DNA from: Antilocapra americana
Lineage: Eukaryota; Chordata; Mammalia; Artiodactyla; Antilocapridae
Direction of reading: 5' to 3'
NCBI GenBank assembly: GCA_007570785.1
Contig: ML660201.1
Coordinates: 35,115,405 to 35,179,404, forward strand
DNA: 64,000 nucleotides
Both the position numbers and the translations under genes were made by a program. The notes beneath the pieces are model-generated. The model was not told where the DNA came from, searched no databases, and worked only from the letters and a program-made list of their open reading frames with translations. Positions 44,326 through 54,700 of the stretch are shown in pieces; position 1 is the first letter of the stretch; each line of letters begins with the position of its first letter.

Positions 44326-44668
44326 TAAAACTTTTATTCATTTCTTTATTTCTGGCTGTACTGGATCTTTGTTGCTGCACAGGCTTTTGTCTAGTGACAG
44401 AGTGTGGGGGCTACTCTCTAGTTGCTGTGTGCGGGCTTCCATTGCAGTGGTTTCTCGTGTTGCAGAGCACAGGCTCTAAGGTGCATCCGAGTTGTGGTGT
44501 GTAGGCTCAGTAGTTTGCAGTTCCTGGGCCCTAGAGCACAGCCCCAATAGTTGTGGTGCCAGGCTTAGTTACTCCATGACATGTGGGATCTTCCCAGATC
44601 AGGGATCAAACTAGTATCTCCTGCCTTGTCAGACAGATTCTTTACCAATGAGCCACCAGGAAAGCCCC
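44326..44668 (-). mobile_element. ART2/CHR-type tRNA-derived SINE, minus strand
   Basis: The left side has 'cttttattcatttctttatt' and 'ctggctgtactggatctttg'. The middle repeats GTTGCTG/GTTGTGGT motifs, and the right side is the tRNA-derived head ('tttaccaatgagccaccagg'). This layout is the Cetartiodactyla SINE related to Bov-tA. Diverged, so older than the Bov-tA copies. Confidence 0.8.
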
Positions 44669-44685
44669 TAGGCCTTTTTTTTTTT

Positions 44686-44860
44686 AATTTAAAAAAAAAG
44701 ATTACTGAGGTATGGTTGATTTTCAATATTATACAAGTTCCAGGTGTACAACATAGTGATCCGCAGTTTTTAGAGGTTATAGTCCATTTATAGTTACTAT
44801 AAAATATTGGCCATATTCCCTGTGCTGTACGTCTCCATTTTTTTTTTAACCCAAATGAAA
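44686..44860 (-). mobile_element. L1 3' UTR fragment, minus strand
   Basis: 'actgaggtatggttgatttt', 'caagttccaggtgtacaaca' and 'atattccctgtgctgtacgt' are the reverse complement of an L1 3' UTR, older than the one at 20130. Confidence 0.75.
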
Positions 44861-47639
44861 TGACTAAGCAGTTGATCCAGTCATCTCATAGAGAATATTT
44901 TTTAAATTTAAAAACACATAGATCAGCTTAGAATACTGAAGGTTCCCTGTTACATGGTGGATAAAATACAGGCAATCACCCAATAAGTATATATTGAAAA
45001 CCTATTTGTGTCAGGCCCTAACAGAGCTATTCACTTGAATATCATTTGAGTTTCACTTCATGTTAAAACCATTTCTCAAAAAATGTATTTTTCCACTCTG
45101 CTGCTTTAGAATACAATAAACATCTTGCTGAAAGGCATCATTCTACAAATCAATTCTGTGCCCAGGAATGCTAGCATAAAAAGAGCAGGGCATTGACCTG
45201 ATACGTACATTTGGTATTGCTTTTTAAAAACAAAACCCCCCATTTGTGAATTTACTTTCCTTGTTGTTTTTTTAAAGGTGTTTAAATGAGATCCCTGACT
45301 AAATTTTTTGCCTTTGAGACTTTTTACAGTAATTTGTGAACTGGGGAGAAATTTGCTACAATTGCTTTAAGTTTTTCTTTTTCCCTAAAAAGCATTCCCT
45401 TTGCTCAGAAAATTCAACTTAGATGTTTTTGCAAATGTGAAAGGGTAACTTTAGCAAGTGGACTATCTAATCTTAAAAACTGTTTCACAGATCATTTTGT
45501 CTTGTATTTCAAGTGCAAATAAAATTTCAAGAGATTTTTGCAGTAATTTGATGGCAGATGATGAGAAAATCATCTGTCTTGATAATGGTCTACCGCTCAA
45601 AGTACTTCTTAGCCTGGACGACTTTGAGTACATTAGAAATAAATTAGATTATGAGACCCTACGGCTGTCTTGATTCGAACCGCTTCAGTGCCAGAATTGT
45701 GTATTTCAGTCAATACTGTTTTAATTTATACTGGTTAAAATATTGTTTATTTGCAGGCTTCTCTTTCCAAGAAGAGCACTTCTTTAATTTCCCTCCTCTA
45801 AGCCACAGCCATATTTACCTTTCACAATGCAAATTTAATTATGTTACACAAAGTTCAGTTGTATTACTTTGAAATGATGTAGAATTGTCAGTACAGGTCA
45901 GGTAAAATAGAGAATCAAGCAATTTCCAGATATTCAGATAGACTTTATATTATAAGCACTTTAACCAGAATCTGTAGTGGCTCTTTGTGGCAGAGACAGA
46001 AATGCTCACCAAAGATTTCATGTGTTCTTTGACATTTTCTGGCTGCCCTTGCAATTAGGTTAGGACCAGGGGACTGGCTCCATCAAACAGGGTTGTGGGT
46101 TGTGCATGCTCTGTGTTCCCTGTCATGTGAGCTTGAAAGCCACATGTTGAGATGGCAGAGTTACAGAATGGTGCTTCCATCTGCCTTGATACCTGAGTGG
46201 CTTTGTGGAGTAGTGGCCTCCATAACAACTTTGGGCATGTAGGGTGAACAAGAAATCAACCTTTGTTGACTTCAGACAACCGTGAGATTTCACTGTTGAT
46301 TTGTTACCATTGAATACCATTCATCAGGCTTTCCTGATGAATTTGTTCCCCCTTTTGAGTTTACTTTTTAGTATTTACTTACATTTTCAGTATAGCAGTA
46401 TATCACATACGTTAGAGTAGATGATACCTTGATCATCATGATGCCTTTGCTCATCTTTAGCACATGATAACAGACTATGGCAAGCAGAAAGCTGTCAGTC
46501 AATACTGACAGTGTAATTTGGGTAGGATTTTTGTCATTTATTTTCTCCCATCTGTTGGAAAATTTAGAATCTCACTCTTTTTAATACTGTCTCTTTCATC
46601 TTGCCCACAGATACTTCTGAAACAACTAATAAAATGTATCTACTTGGTTATGGATTTGATAGAAGAAACTAACTGTTCCTTTGACAGGTCTTAATCAAGG
46701 TGAAATACACCCCTCATAAATATTTTTGGCTTTGAACAATGGTATCACCAAGGTAGACACACTCTTCAGGGCAGGCAAAGTGAGATAATGATATATGTGG
46801 GTAGACTCATGAATAGACCCAATTTCTACTAGGAACTTGTATAATGATCAGACCGGGACTAGAAGTTAAACATGTCTTATATTTGTGACACACTACAAAG
46901 GAGAGAGAGGTGCATGTGGCAGTTCTCACATGCCCTGGAAATCATGCTATTATGCTCCATTTTAATTGACGGACAGCTTTATGACTGCGAGCTCTGAGTG
47001 TTTTCTGCTGATTGAGATCTCATTAAACGTGCACATGCACACACACACCCCCACTCGCCTACATGTACATATACACATTTACTAAGTTCATAATTACAGA
47101 AGCTGGAAAACCTGATTTCATTGTGACCTTGTGAGTAACTGTCTTACTGCATGATCAATATTTGAAAATGAAATTCTATTCCTCTTAAATTAGTGGACAT
47201 TTTTTAGCAAAAGCATTTGATTTTAGTAGTGTATAGATGTATTTTAGATTTTAATGGATGATTTCTGGATTTCCTGTTGAGTGCATTATTTTTGTCAGTT
47301 ATAAATTGCCTTTCACCATACTTCAGAGCTGCTGAGATACCAAAATGATTCAACAGCACAAAAAGGCATATTCTCTTCTATCATATTCATGTCAAAAATC
47401 TCTTGTGGCTCATTTTGAAGTGATTATTTTTATCAGGTCAGCATTTTTTATCAGATGAGCTGCCTGAGCATAATTTGAGAAATTAATTAAAAATTCAAAA
47501 TTAATGACAACAAACATAACAATTTACATTTGTGAAATAGTTTACTAATTGGAGGGTAACCCTTCTTTTTTGGCTTTGAAAGAGTCTTGGAAGTTATCCC
47601 CACTGAGTGTTGGGATAGCAAGCTGTCTGGATTACACTT
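44861..47639. other. longest nearly repeat-free stretch; no gene confirmed
   Basis: Almost 2.8 kb without a recognised repeat except a possible L2/MIR trace near 44960-45050. It holds the candidate exon-like segment at 45540-45673. 46920-47030 has 'ttttaattgacggacagctt' and 'gattgagatctcattaaacg', a possible conserved element. A short CA run lies at 47036-47050. Confidence 0.4.
45540..45673 (+). other. exon-like segment, unconfirmed
   Basis: The bases before 45544 (ttcaagagatttttgcag) resemble a splice acceptor. After it, a frame reads LMADDEKIICLDNGLPLKVL and continues to DYETLRLS and a TGA at 45671-45673. The peptide is acidic, low in repeats and of even composition, so it could be a small terminal coding exon. 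I recognise no family, and no donor or partner exon is known. A perfect 8-bp inverted repeat (cagatgat, gagaaa, atcatctg) at 45555-45576 offers an alternative non-coding explanation. Confidence 0.15.
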
Positions 47640-47835
47640 TGGATTAAGACAGAACTGAATTTGTATCCCAGCCCTCCCACTTCTTTGAGGTGTTACTTTG
47701 ATCCCTCTGGGCCTCAGTTTCCTCATCTGGAAAGTAGATTTGATTATTATAGTGATAGTAATACTCTCAAGGATTAAACATGACAATGAATAAAAATTAG
47801 ATAATATGCCAGGCCATAGTATATACTCACAATTT
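47640..47835 (+). mobile_element. MIR SINE, plus strand
   Basis: 'gggcctcagtttcctcatct' and 'gatagtaatactctcaagga' with 'gccaggccatagtatatact' follow sense MIR. The large minus-strand frame 47487-48011 runs antisense across it. Confidence 0.85.
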
Positions 47836-48138
47836 AATATGTTGGCTCTCACGTGGACCATAAACTCACAGTACATATTTCTATTTGTGCTGCTTTCACA
47901 TTCTGTAGCACAATGGTTGGCATATGGCAAGTGTTTAAGCAAATATTTTTTAAAAGCTGAGTTGAGTATTAATGTTACCAGGTTCCAACTAAGGAAACTC
48001 CCAGAGTTCAACTAGTTCACACGTCTGTGACTTTCACCACTTTAGTTAGTTGTTCTGACCCTTCTCAATTTCAGTTATACATTCAAGGAGGGCTTAATAA
48101 ATTAAAGCATGTGCACTGAAATCTCTATTTAGGTCATA
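47836..48138. other. unique sequence
   Basis: No gene or repeat recognised. Confidence 0.4.
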
Positions 48139-49840
48139 ATTTTGTTCAGTTCAGTCACTCACTCATGTCCGACTCTTTGTGACCCCTCGGACTGCAGCAC
48201 ACCAGGCCTCCCTCTCCATCACCAACCCCCATAGCTTACTCGACTCCATGTCCATTGAGTTGGTGATGCCATCCAACCATCTCATCCTCTGTCATTCCCT
48301 TCTCCTCCTGCCTTCAGTCTTTCCCAGCATCAGGGTCTTTTCCAAGAAGTCAGTTCTTTGCATCAGATGGCCAAAGTAGTGGAGTTTCAGCTTCAGTATC
48401 TGTCCTTCCAATGAATATTCAGGACTGGTTTCCTTTAGGTTGGACTGGTTGGATCTCCTTGCAGTCCAAGGGACTCTCAAGAGTCTTCTCTAGCACTGCA
48501 GTTTAAAAGTATCAATTCTTCAGTGCTCAGCTTTCTTTATAGTCCAACTCTTACATCCATACATGACTACTGGAAAAACCTTAACTTTGATTAGATGGAC
48601 CTTTGTTGGCAAACTAATGTCTGCTTTTTAATATGCTGTCTAGGTTGATCATAGCTTTTCTTCCAAGGAGCAAGCATCTTTCAATTTCACGGCAGCAGTC
48701 ACCATCTACAGTGATTTTGAAGCCTAAAAAAATAAAGTCTCTCACTGTTTCCATTGTTTCCCCATCTATTTGCCATGAAGTGATGGGACCAGATGCCATG
48801 ATCTTAGTTTTTTGAATGTTGAGCATTAAGCCAACTTTTTCAAAAAACTCTCCTCTGTCACTTTCATCAAGAGGCTCTTTAGTTCTTCTTTGCTTTCTGC
48901 CATAAGGTTCATGTCATCTGCGTATCTGAGGTTATTGATATTTCTCTTAGCAATCTTCATTCCAGCTTGTGCTTCATCCAGCCTGGCATTTCACATGATG
49001 TACTCTGCATATAAGATAAATAGTCAGAGTGACAATATACGGCCTTGACATACTCTTTTCATGATTTGGAACCAATCTGTTGTTTCATGTTCAGTTCTAA
49101 CTGTTGCTTCTTGACCTGTGTACAGATTTCTCAGGAGGCAGGTCAGGTGGTCTGGTATTCCCATCTCTTTAAGAATCTTCCACAGTTTCTTGTGAATCAC
49201 ATAGTCAAAGGCTTTGGCATAGTCAATAAAGCAGAAGTAGATGTTTTTCTGAAACTCTCTTGCTTTTTCGATGATCCAGAGGATATTGGCAATTTGATCT
49301 CTGGTTCCTCTGCCTTTTCTAAATCCAGCTTGAACATCTGGACCAACATAGGCAGCATATTAAAAAGCAGACATTACTTTGCCAGCAAAGGTCCGTCTAG
49401 TCAAGGCTATGCTTTTTCCAGTAGTCATGTATGGATGTAAGAGTTGGACTATAAAGAAAGATAAGCACTGAAGAGTTGATGCTTTTGAACTGTGGTGTTG
49501 GAGAAGACTTTTGACAGTCTTCAACATCTGTTGAAGCCTGGTTTGGAGAATTTTGAGCATAACTTTGCTAGCGTGTGAGATGAGTACATTTGTGCTGTAG
49601 TTTGAGCATTCTTTGGCATTGCCTTTCTTTGGGATTGGAGTGAAAACTGACCTTTTCCAGTCCTGTGGCCATTGCTGAGTTTTCCAAACTTGCTGACATA
49701 TTGAGTGCACCACTTTCACAGCATCATCTTTCAGGATTTGAAATAGCTCAACTGGAATTCCATCACCTCCACTAGCTTTGTTCATAGTAATGCTTCCTAA
49801 GGCCCACTTGACTTCACATTCCAGGAGGTCATAATTTAAG
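48139..49840 (-). mobile_element. BovB LINE, 5'-truncated, minus strand, with internal inverted segment
   Basis: The 3' end is on the left ('ttcagttcagtcactcactc') and it extends into the upstream RT region ('gacttcacattccaggaggt', coding LLECEVKWALGSITMNKASG on the minus strand). RT motifs appear in pieces: the frame at 49360-49857 has VELFQILKDDAVKVVHSICQ and PIPKKGNAKECSNYSTNVLI. The 49342-49520 segment is inverted relative to the rest (listed separately). Frameshifts and stops break the remainder, so the copy is dead. The truncation is before the endonuclease. Confidence 0.94.
49342..49520 (+). mobile_element. inverted BovB segment inside BovB
   Basis: This ~180-bp piece reads in BovB sense orientation ('ggcagcatattaaaaagcag', 'cagtagtcatgtatggatgt', 'gaactgtggtgttggagaag'), while the host element is antisense. 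It corresponds to the part at about 48483-48660 of the same element. An 8-bp direct repeat, aacatctg, flanks it (49333-49340 and 49523-49530), and about 22 bp of expected BovB sequence after the right copy is missing. Confidence 0.9.
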
Positions 49841-49944
49841 CACCTTTTAAATATCAAACACTACTCTAAGTGTTTTCAACAGACTTGTCACGTTAATTCA
49901 TCAAAACCACCCTGCCAAGTGGACATTATTATCTCCATCTCAAA
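49835..49944 (-). mobile_element. MIR fragment, minus strand
   Basis: 'actactctaagtgttttcaa', 'cacgttaattcatcaaaacc' and 'attattatctccatctcaaa' are the left half of a reverse MIR. Confidence 0.65.
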
Positions 49945-50385
49945 GTTAATTCTGCAAATACTTCTTGCATACCTACCTTGCATCAGTCAGGAGATTTTGT
50001 AGTGAACCTGACAGACATGGTCCGTGTCATCAAGGCATTTATAGTCTTGGAAAGAACACAACCTGGAGCAAATAATGGCGCATGTGATTAGATTGGTAGA
50101 AGAAGAGGTTCAACATGTTGTGGGGACCTTGAGTAAGTGACCTTGGCTGGGGTGAAGAAGTATCCTAAGGAAGCAACATCAAGGCAACTGCAAGTTGGGT
50201 TAATGAGTGTCAGCCAGATGAAGATGGCAGAGGAAGGCAGCATATACACATTGGCTTGGGGCCAGGAATAAGTATGTCATGTCTGAGAACTTGGAAGCAG
50301 CCCAGAGTGGCCTGGGCCTGGAGGGCAAGACAAAGCAGTGGGAGAAAAGGCTAGAAAGCTGTCCAGGAGCCAGATGGTAATGGGG
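49945..50385 (-). mobile_element. L2 LINE fragment, minus strand
   Basis: 'acttcttgcatacctacctt', 'gacatggtccgtgtcatcaa' and the later 'gcagcccagagtggcctggg' follow the reverse L2 3' region. Confidence 0.7.
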
Positions 50386-50399
50386 CCTCAGCTTCGTTG

Positions 50400-51955
50400 T
50401 TGCTTTTCATTTCCATTTTGTATTGGGAGGTATTGGGAGTGTAGGTGGCTAGCAGTGTTGTGTTAGTGCACGTGTAGAGCAGACTAATTCAGTCATACAT
50501 ATATGTATGTATATCTATTTTTCAAATTCTTGCCCATTCTTTTCCCAATATTCTGTTGTTACAGAATATTGACCAGCATTGTCTGTGCTATTCAGTAGGT
50601 CCTTGTTGTTTATCTATTTGAAATATAGTTATGTGTATATAACAATCCCAAACTCCCATTTTATCCCTCCCCAACAGTGTTTCCCCTTTGGTAACCATAA
50701 GTTTGTTTTCTGAGTCTGTGTGTCTGTTTCTTTTCTATAAATAAGTTCAGTTGTATTACTTTTTAGATTCTGTGTATAAGCAATATTACATGATATTTAT
50801 CTTTGTCTGACTTACTTCACTCACCATGATAATCTCTAGGTTCATCCATGTTGCTACAAATGGCATTTTTGCATTGTTCTTCATGGCTGAGTAATACGCC
50901 ATTGTATAAATGTACCACATCTTCTTTATCCATTCATCTGTCACTGGACACTTAGGTTGCTTCCATTCCTTTGCTGTTGTAAACAGCACTGCAGGAGCTT
51001 TAGGGTGCATGTATCCTATCGAACCATGGTTTCCTCTGGATATATGTCCAGGAATGGGATTGCTGGGTCATATGGTAGTTCTGTTTTTAGTTTCTTAAGG
51101 AGCCTTGGTACTGTTCTCCATAATGCCTGTACCAATTTACATTCCCATCAATAGTGTAGGAGGTTCTCTTTTCTTCACACTCTCTCCACCTTTTATTGTT
51201 TCTAGACTTTTTGATGCTGATCGTTCTGGTTGGTATGAGATGATTCCTCTTTGCAGTTTTGATTTGCATTCCTCTAATAATTTAGTGATGTTAAACATCT
51301 TTTCATGTGCCTCTTGGCTATCTGTGTTTCTTCTTTGGAGAAATGTCTATTTAAGCCCATTTTTTAATAGAATTTTTCTTTACTTGAGCCTCATGAGCTG
51401 TTTGTAGGTTTTGAAGAGTGATCCCTTGTAAGTCACATCACTGAAAATCTTTTCTCCCATTCTATAAATTGTATTTTCATTTCGTTTATTGTTTCCTTAG
51501 CTGTGCTGAAGATTTTGAGTTTGATTAGGTTCCATTTGTTTGTTTTTTATTATTTCTAATACTGTAGGAGACTGACTGAAAAAAAATATATTGCTGCAAT
51601 TTATGTCAAGAGTGTTCTTCCTGTGTTTTCCTCTGAGAGTTGTATAGTATCAGATCTTACATTTAAGTCTTTAATCCATTTTGAGTTTGTGTGTGGGGGG
51701 GGTGTTAAATAATGTTGTAATCTCATTATTTTTCATGTGAACATTCAATTTTCCCAGCTATATTTATTGAGGACTATCTTTTATCCATTATGTAGTTTTG
51801 CCTCCTTTGTCAAATATTAATTGACCATAGGTGTGTGGGTTTATTACTGGGCTTTCTGTCCTTTTCCATTGATCTATATTTCTGTTTTTGTCCCAGTACC
51901 ATACTGTCTGTATGACTGTAGTTTTGTAGTATAGTCTACTTTGATAAGAATCTCA
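50400..51955 (-). mobile_element. L1 LINE 3' part, minus strand
   Basis: About 1.55 kb. The left end is 3' UTR ('gaatattgaccagcattgtc', 'tccttgttgtttatctattt'). From 50786 the minus strand encodes the ORF2 C-terminus: [40 protein letters not shown] and MNLEIIMVSEVSQTKI. Further right is decayed upstream ORF2 or 3'-region sequence ending 'catactgtctgtatgactgt'. It is 5'-truncated, frames are interrupted, and no endonuclease or RT core is present. Confidence 0.92.
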
Positions 51956-52067
51956 GACTACTATTGCCAAGGATAATAGAGCATTACTGTAGGGGCTTAA
52001 ACATGAGAGAAATGTGAGCAAATGCACATTCCAGCAAGATGAGCAGAATACACTGCAGGCATCCCCT

Positions 52068-52226
52068 CAGAGTGCAGTTCTTAGCATCATCATCACTCGG
52101 AATGAGTAAATTCTTGATTCTCACCCCAGACTTACTGAATCATAGCTCTCCAGGAATGAAGCCCAACAGTCTCTTCTAACAATTTATCTGGTGGATTCTC
52201 ACCATAGTTTGAGAACGGCTGGCTTT
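52068..52226 (+). mobile_element. hAT-type nonautonomous element
   Basis: 'tcagagtgcagttcttagca', 'caccccagacttactgaatc' and 'ccatagtttgagaacggctg' match a MER-type hAT family ending in '...tttgagaaccactg'. Confidence 0.65.
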
Positions 52227-52234
52227 GGTAAAGA

Positions 52235-52420
52235 ATCTCAACTTTTACTGTATGTTAGAATCATCTGAACAGGTTTTTAAAAAAAAAAAATGATGCCTGC
52301 CTGAGCCCCAAGCCAAATGTCTGATTTAGTTGATCTGGGTGTAGTCTGGATATCAGGATTGTCTTTCCTGTCTCCCAGATTCTCGTGTATGGCCAGGTTG
52401 AAAATTGCTGTGTCAGAGAG
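52235..52420 (+). mobile_element. hAT-type nonautonomous element, adjacent copy
   Basis: 'ggtaaagaatctcaactttt', 'ttagaatcatctgaacaggt', an A-run, 'tgcctgagccccaagccaaa' and 'tgaaaattgctgtg'. Same family and orientation as 52068-52226, lying next to it. Confidence 0.55.
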
Positions 52421-52794
52421 GATGCAGGCAAACAGGCCAGTGGTAACCTGCCCTAGGAAGGTGGATGAACAGATTAGATGGATTCAGGAGATGCAGTAGA
52501 TATGACTTCACAGTTAAGGAATAAACCAACCTGGTCCCAAGCAAAGAAACCACTTGCTGTCTCTGTACCCCAAGCTTCACACTCCCACCTTGAAAGACAA
52601 TACTGCTCTCTCAGTGGCTTAGATCTCTGTGTCCTCAGGATGGTTTAAGTGAACTGGAGCATCTCCCAGCCCCAGCAGTAAAGATCATTAAGATGATCCA
52701 TAAAAAGCACAGCTGCATCCTTCATGCTGGACAAAATTCATAGGCTCTGGCCCCCAAAGTACTAAATGATAGCCTGACTCTGTGTCCTCTCATC
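52421..52794. other. unique sequence
   Basis: No gene or repeat recognised. 52670-52730 ('aagatcattaagatgatcca', 'taaaaagcacagctgcatcc') is of conserved-element type but unproven. Confidence 0.35.
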
Positions 52795-52985
52795 ATATTT
52801 AAGGCACCACGCTAAGTGCATTATGATTATCATCTTCTTTTATTCTCACTACAAACCTCTGCTGTTGGCATTGTTAGTATTAGGACTCTCACTTTGCAGA
52901 TGAAGCGGCAGACACAGAGAGTATATTGTGTGCTAGTAAGTGGCAGAGCAAAGTTTTAAGACCAGATCTGACTGTTTCTAGTTCC
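52795..52985 (-). mobile_element. MIR SINE, minus strand
   Basis: 'ggcaccacgctaagtgcatt', 'actttgcagatgaagcggca' and 'tgctagtaagtggcagagca' follow the reverse MIR order. Confidence 0.88.
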
Positions 52986-53013
52986 CTGGGTTCCTAACTA
53001 TTGTGCCCTGCTG

Positions 53014-53321
53014 TCAATCCTAAAGGAAATCAGTCCTGAATATTAATTGGAAGGACTGATGCTGAAGGTGAAACTCCAGTTCTTTGGCTACCTCATGTGA
53101 TGAACGGACTCATTGGAAAAGACCCTGAGGCTGGGCAGGATTGAAGGCAGGAGGAGAAGAGGACAACAGAGGATGAGATGGTTGGATGGCATCACCAACT
53201 TGATGGACATGAGTTTGAGCAAGCTCAGGGAGTTGGTGATGGACAGGGAAGCCTGGTGTGCTGCAATCCATGGAGTCTCAAAGAGTCAGACACGACTCAA
53301 TGACTGAACTGAACTGAACAA
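53014..53321 (+). mobile_element. BovB 3' end, plus strand
   Basis: 'atcctaaaggaaatcagtcc', 'aactccagttctttggctac', 'ggatgagatggttggatggc' and 'gactgaactgaactgaac' at the end. The frame 53113-53307 ([20 protein letters not shown], then [11 protein letters not shown]) is the BovB ORF C-terminus. 5'-truncated. Confidence 0.94.
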
Positions 53322-53389
53322 TTATTCTGGCAGGAAAAGAAATCCAAAACACATGACACAGAGAAGGTTGAGAGGCTAGACAGGCCAGC

Positions 53390-53580
53390 ACTGCCTACAA
53401 GAGCAAGTTGATATGTGACAAAAGCAATCCAGGAGGGCTTCCCTAAAGAATACAGGTCTGGAACCAGCCCTCTGAATGATACATCAGATTTGACATGGTG
53501 AAAGGCAGAGGGGGAGGTCATTGCAGGACTTGGGTAGGGGTAGGAGGAGGCTGGTTGAGCACTGCAGGATCATAAAGGAA
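53390..53580 (-). mobile_element. L2-like fragment, minus strand
   Basis: 'gcaatccaggagggcttccc' and 'gttgagcactgcaggatcat' in G-rich context fit the reverse L2 interior. Moderate support. Confidence 0.45.
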
Positions 53581-54049
53581 TGGATTGGTTTCCTTTCTGG
53601 GGTATTTTTATATATTTATTTGCTGCTCACTCACAGAATTACTGCATTTGGAGCTCTTGGGTTATATTTACTGCATTGCCAGAAGCCAGTGAAGACATAA
53701 AATGGGTGACTCAGATGCAGAGAATGTTCTCATTGGCTGGCAGACTCTGGGAGCTAAACCTTGCCTTTTGCAATCAAGGAGAGGTGCATCCTTCAGAATG
53801 GAGACTTTGACCTACTCAAGGTCTTCTCTAGGAGAGGGAATAAGGCACAGGAAAGAAAGACACTAATGGTCTTATTTTACCTTTTCCACTAGTGTTTGAT
53901 TTTTTTTTTATGAAAACAGAATATAATTGAGTGTGCACGGGATACCAAAGTCCACAAATAACCCTGAAACAGAGCACTCATAAAGACTCACATCAGAGGC
54001 AAGGCTGCAGATTTCATCCGATTCATCCCCAGCAATAATAATAGAAGTA
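53581..54049. other. unique sequence
   Basis: No repeat or gene recognised. A GTGACTCAG block (AP-1-like TGACTCA core) lies at about 53705-53713. Confidence 0.4.
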
Positions 54050-54225
54050 ATAATAAACCTACAATGTGTCAAACCCCTAGAGTGTGAAAATGTCTGTTAC
54101 GATTGTCATCATAGTAGGCCCCTGAAGAAATTATTTTAGAGTTCCAGGTACAGGTGCTCGGAGAGGTTGAGTGCCCTGGCCTTGGTCACACAGTCAGTAT
54201 GTGATGAAGGTGGGGTTTGATCTTA
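54050..54225 (-). mobile_element. MIR SINE, minus strand
   Basis: 'taataaacctacaatgtgtc' and 'gtgctcggagaggttgagtg' with 'cttggtcacacagtcagtat' follow reverse MIR. Confidence 0.75.
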
Positions 54226-54449
54226 AAGTTTTCTGTTTCTAAAAAACCAGGCTTTCTGGTGCTCTGTATATTCTCAGGGTTATACCCTCTGTGCAAGGTC
54301 AGCTGTCTCTCAAACTGCCAACAAATGACTTCATCTTTTGAAGCTTGCTTTCCTCCTTGAAAGTAGGGGAAACCTGTTCTGCCGTTTTAGGTGTTAATAG
54401 AATCAGAACTCGTGTAAGGATGAAGTATATGGGCTGCAGAATGCCAAGT

Positions 54450-54700
54450 GCTAATAGCTGCTGAGATTTACAGAAATTGTGTGCCAGGCACTCCGCTAAG
54501 CATCATACACATACCACCTCATTTAACCTCTCATCAACCCTACGAAGGAGGTTTTCTCATTATTATTCCCATCATAGAGTTAACAGAGTTAAAAAATTAA
54601 AAGTGAAGACTTGGAGAATTCGAATAACTTGTTCAGTGTTGCTCGGCTTCAAAGCGGAAAGGCAGCAATTAATCTTGGACAAGTGAGGTGTGACCCTCTT
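54450..54700 (-). mobile_element. MIR SINE, minus strand
   Basis: 'gtgccaggcactccgctaag', 'taacctctcatcaaccctac', 'tattattcccatcatagagt' and 'gaataacttgttcagtgttg'. Near-full-length reverse MIR. Confidence 0.85.

Noticed and set aside
47487..48011. 174-codon minus-strand frame as a gene
   Set aside because: It is antisense to a plus-strand MIR for a large part and has no recognisable domain.
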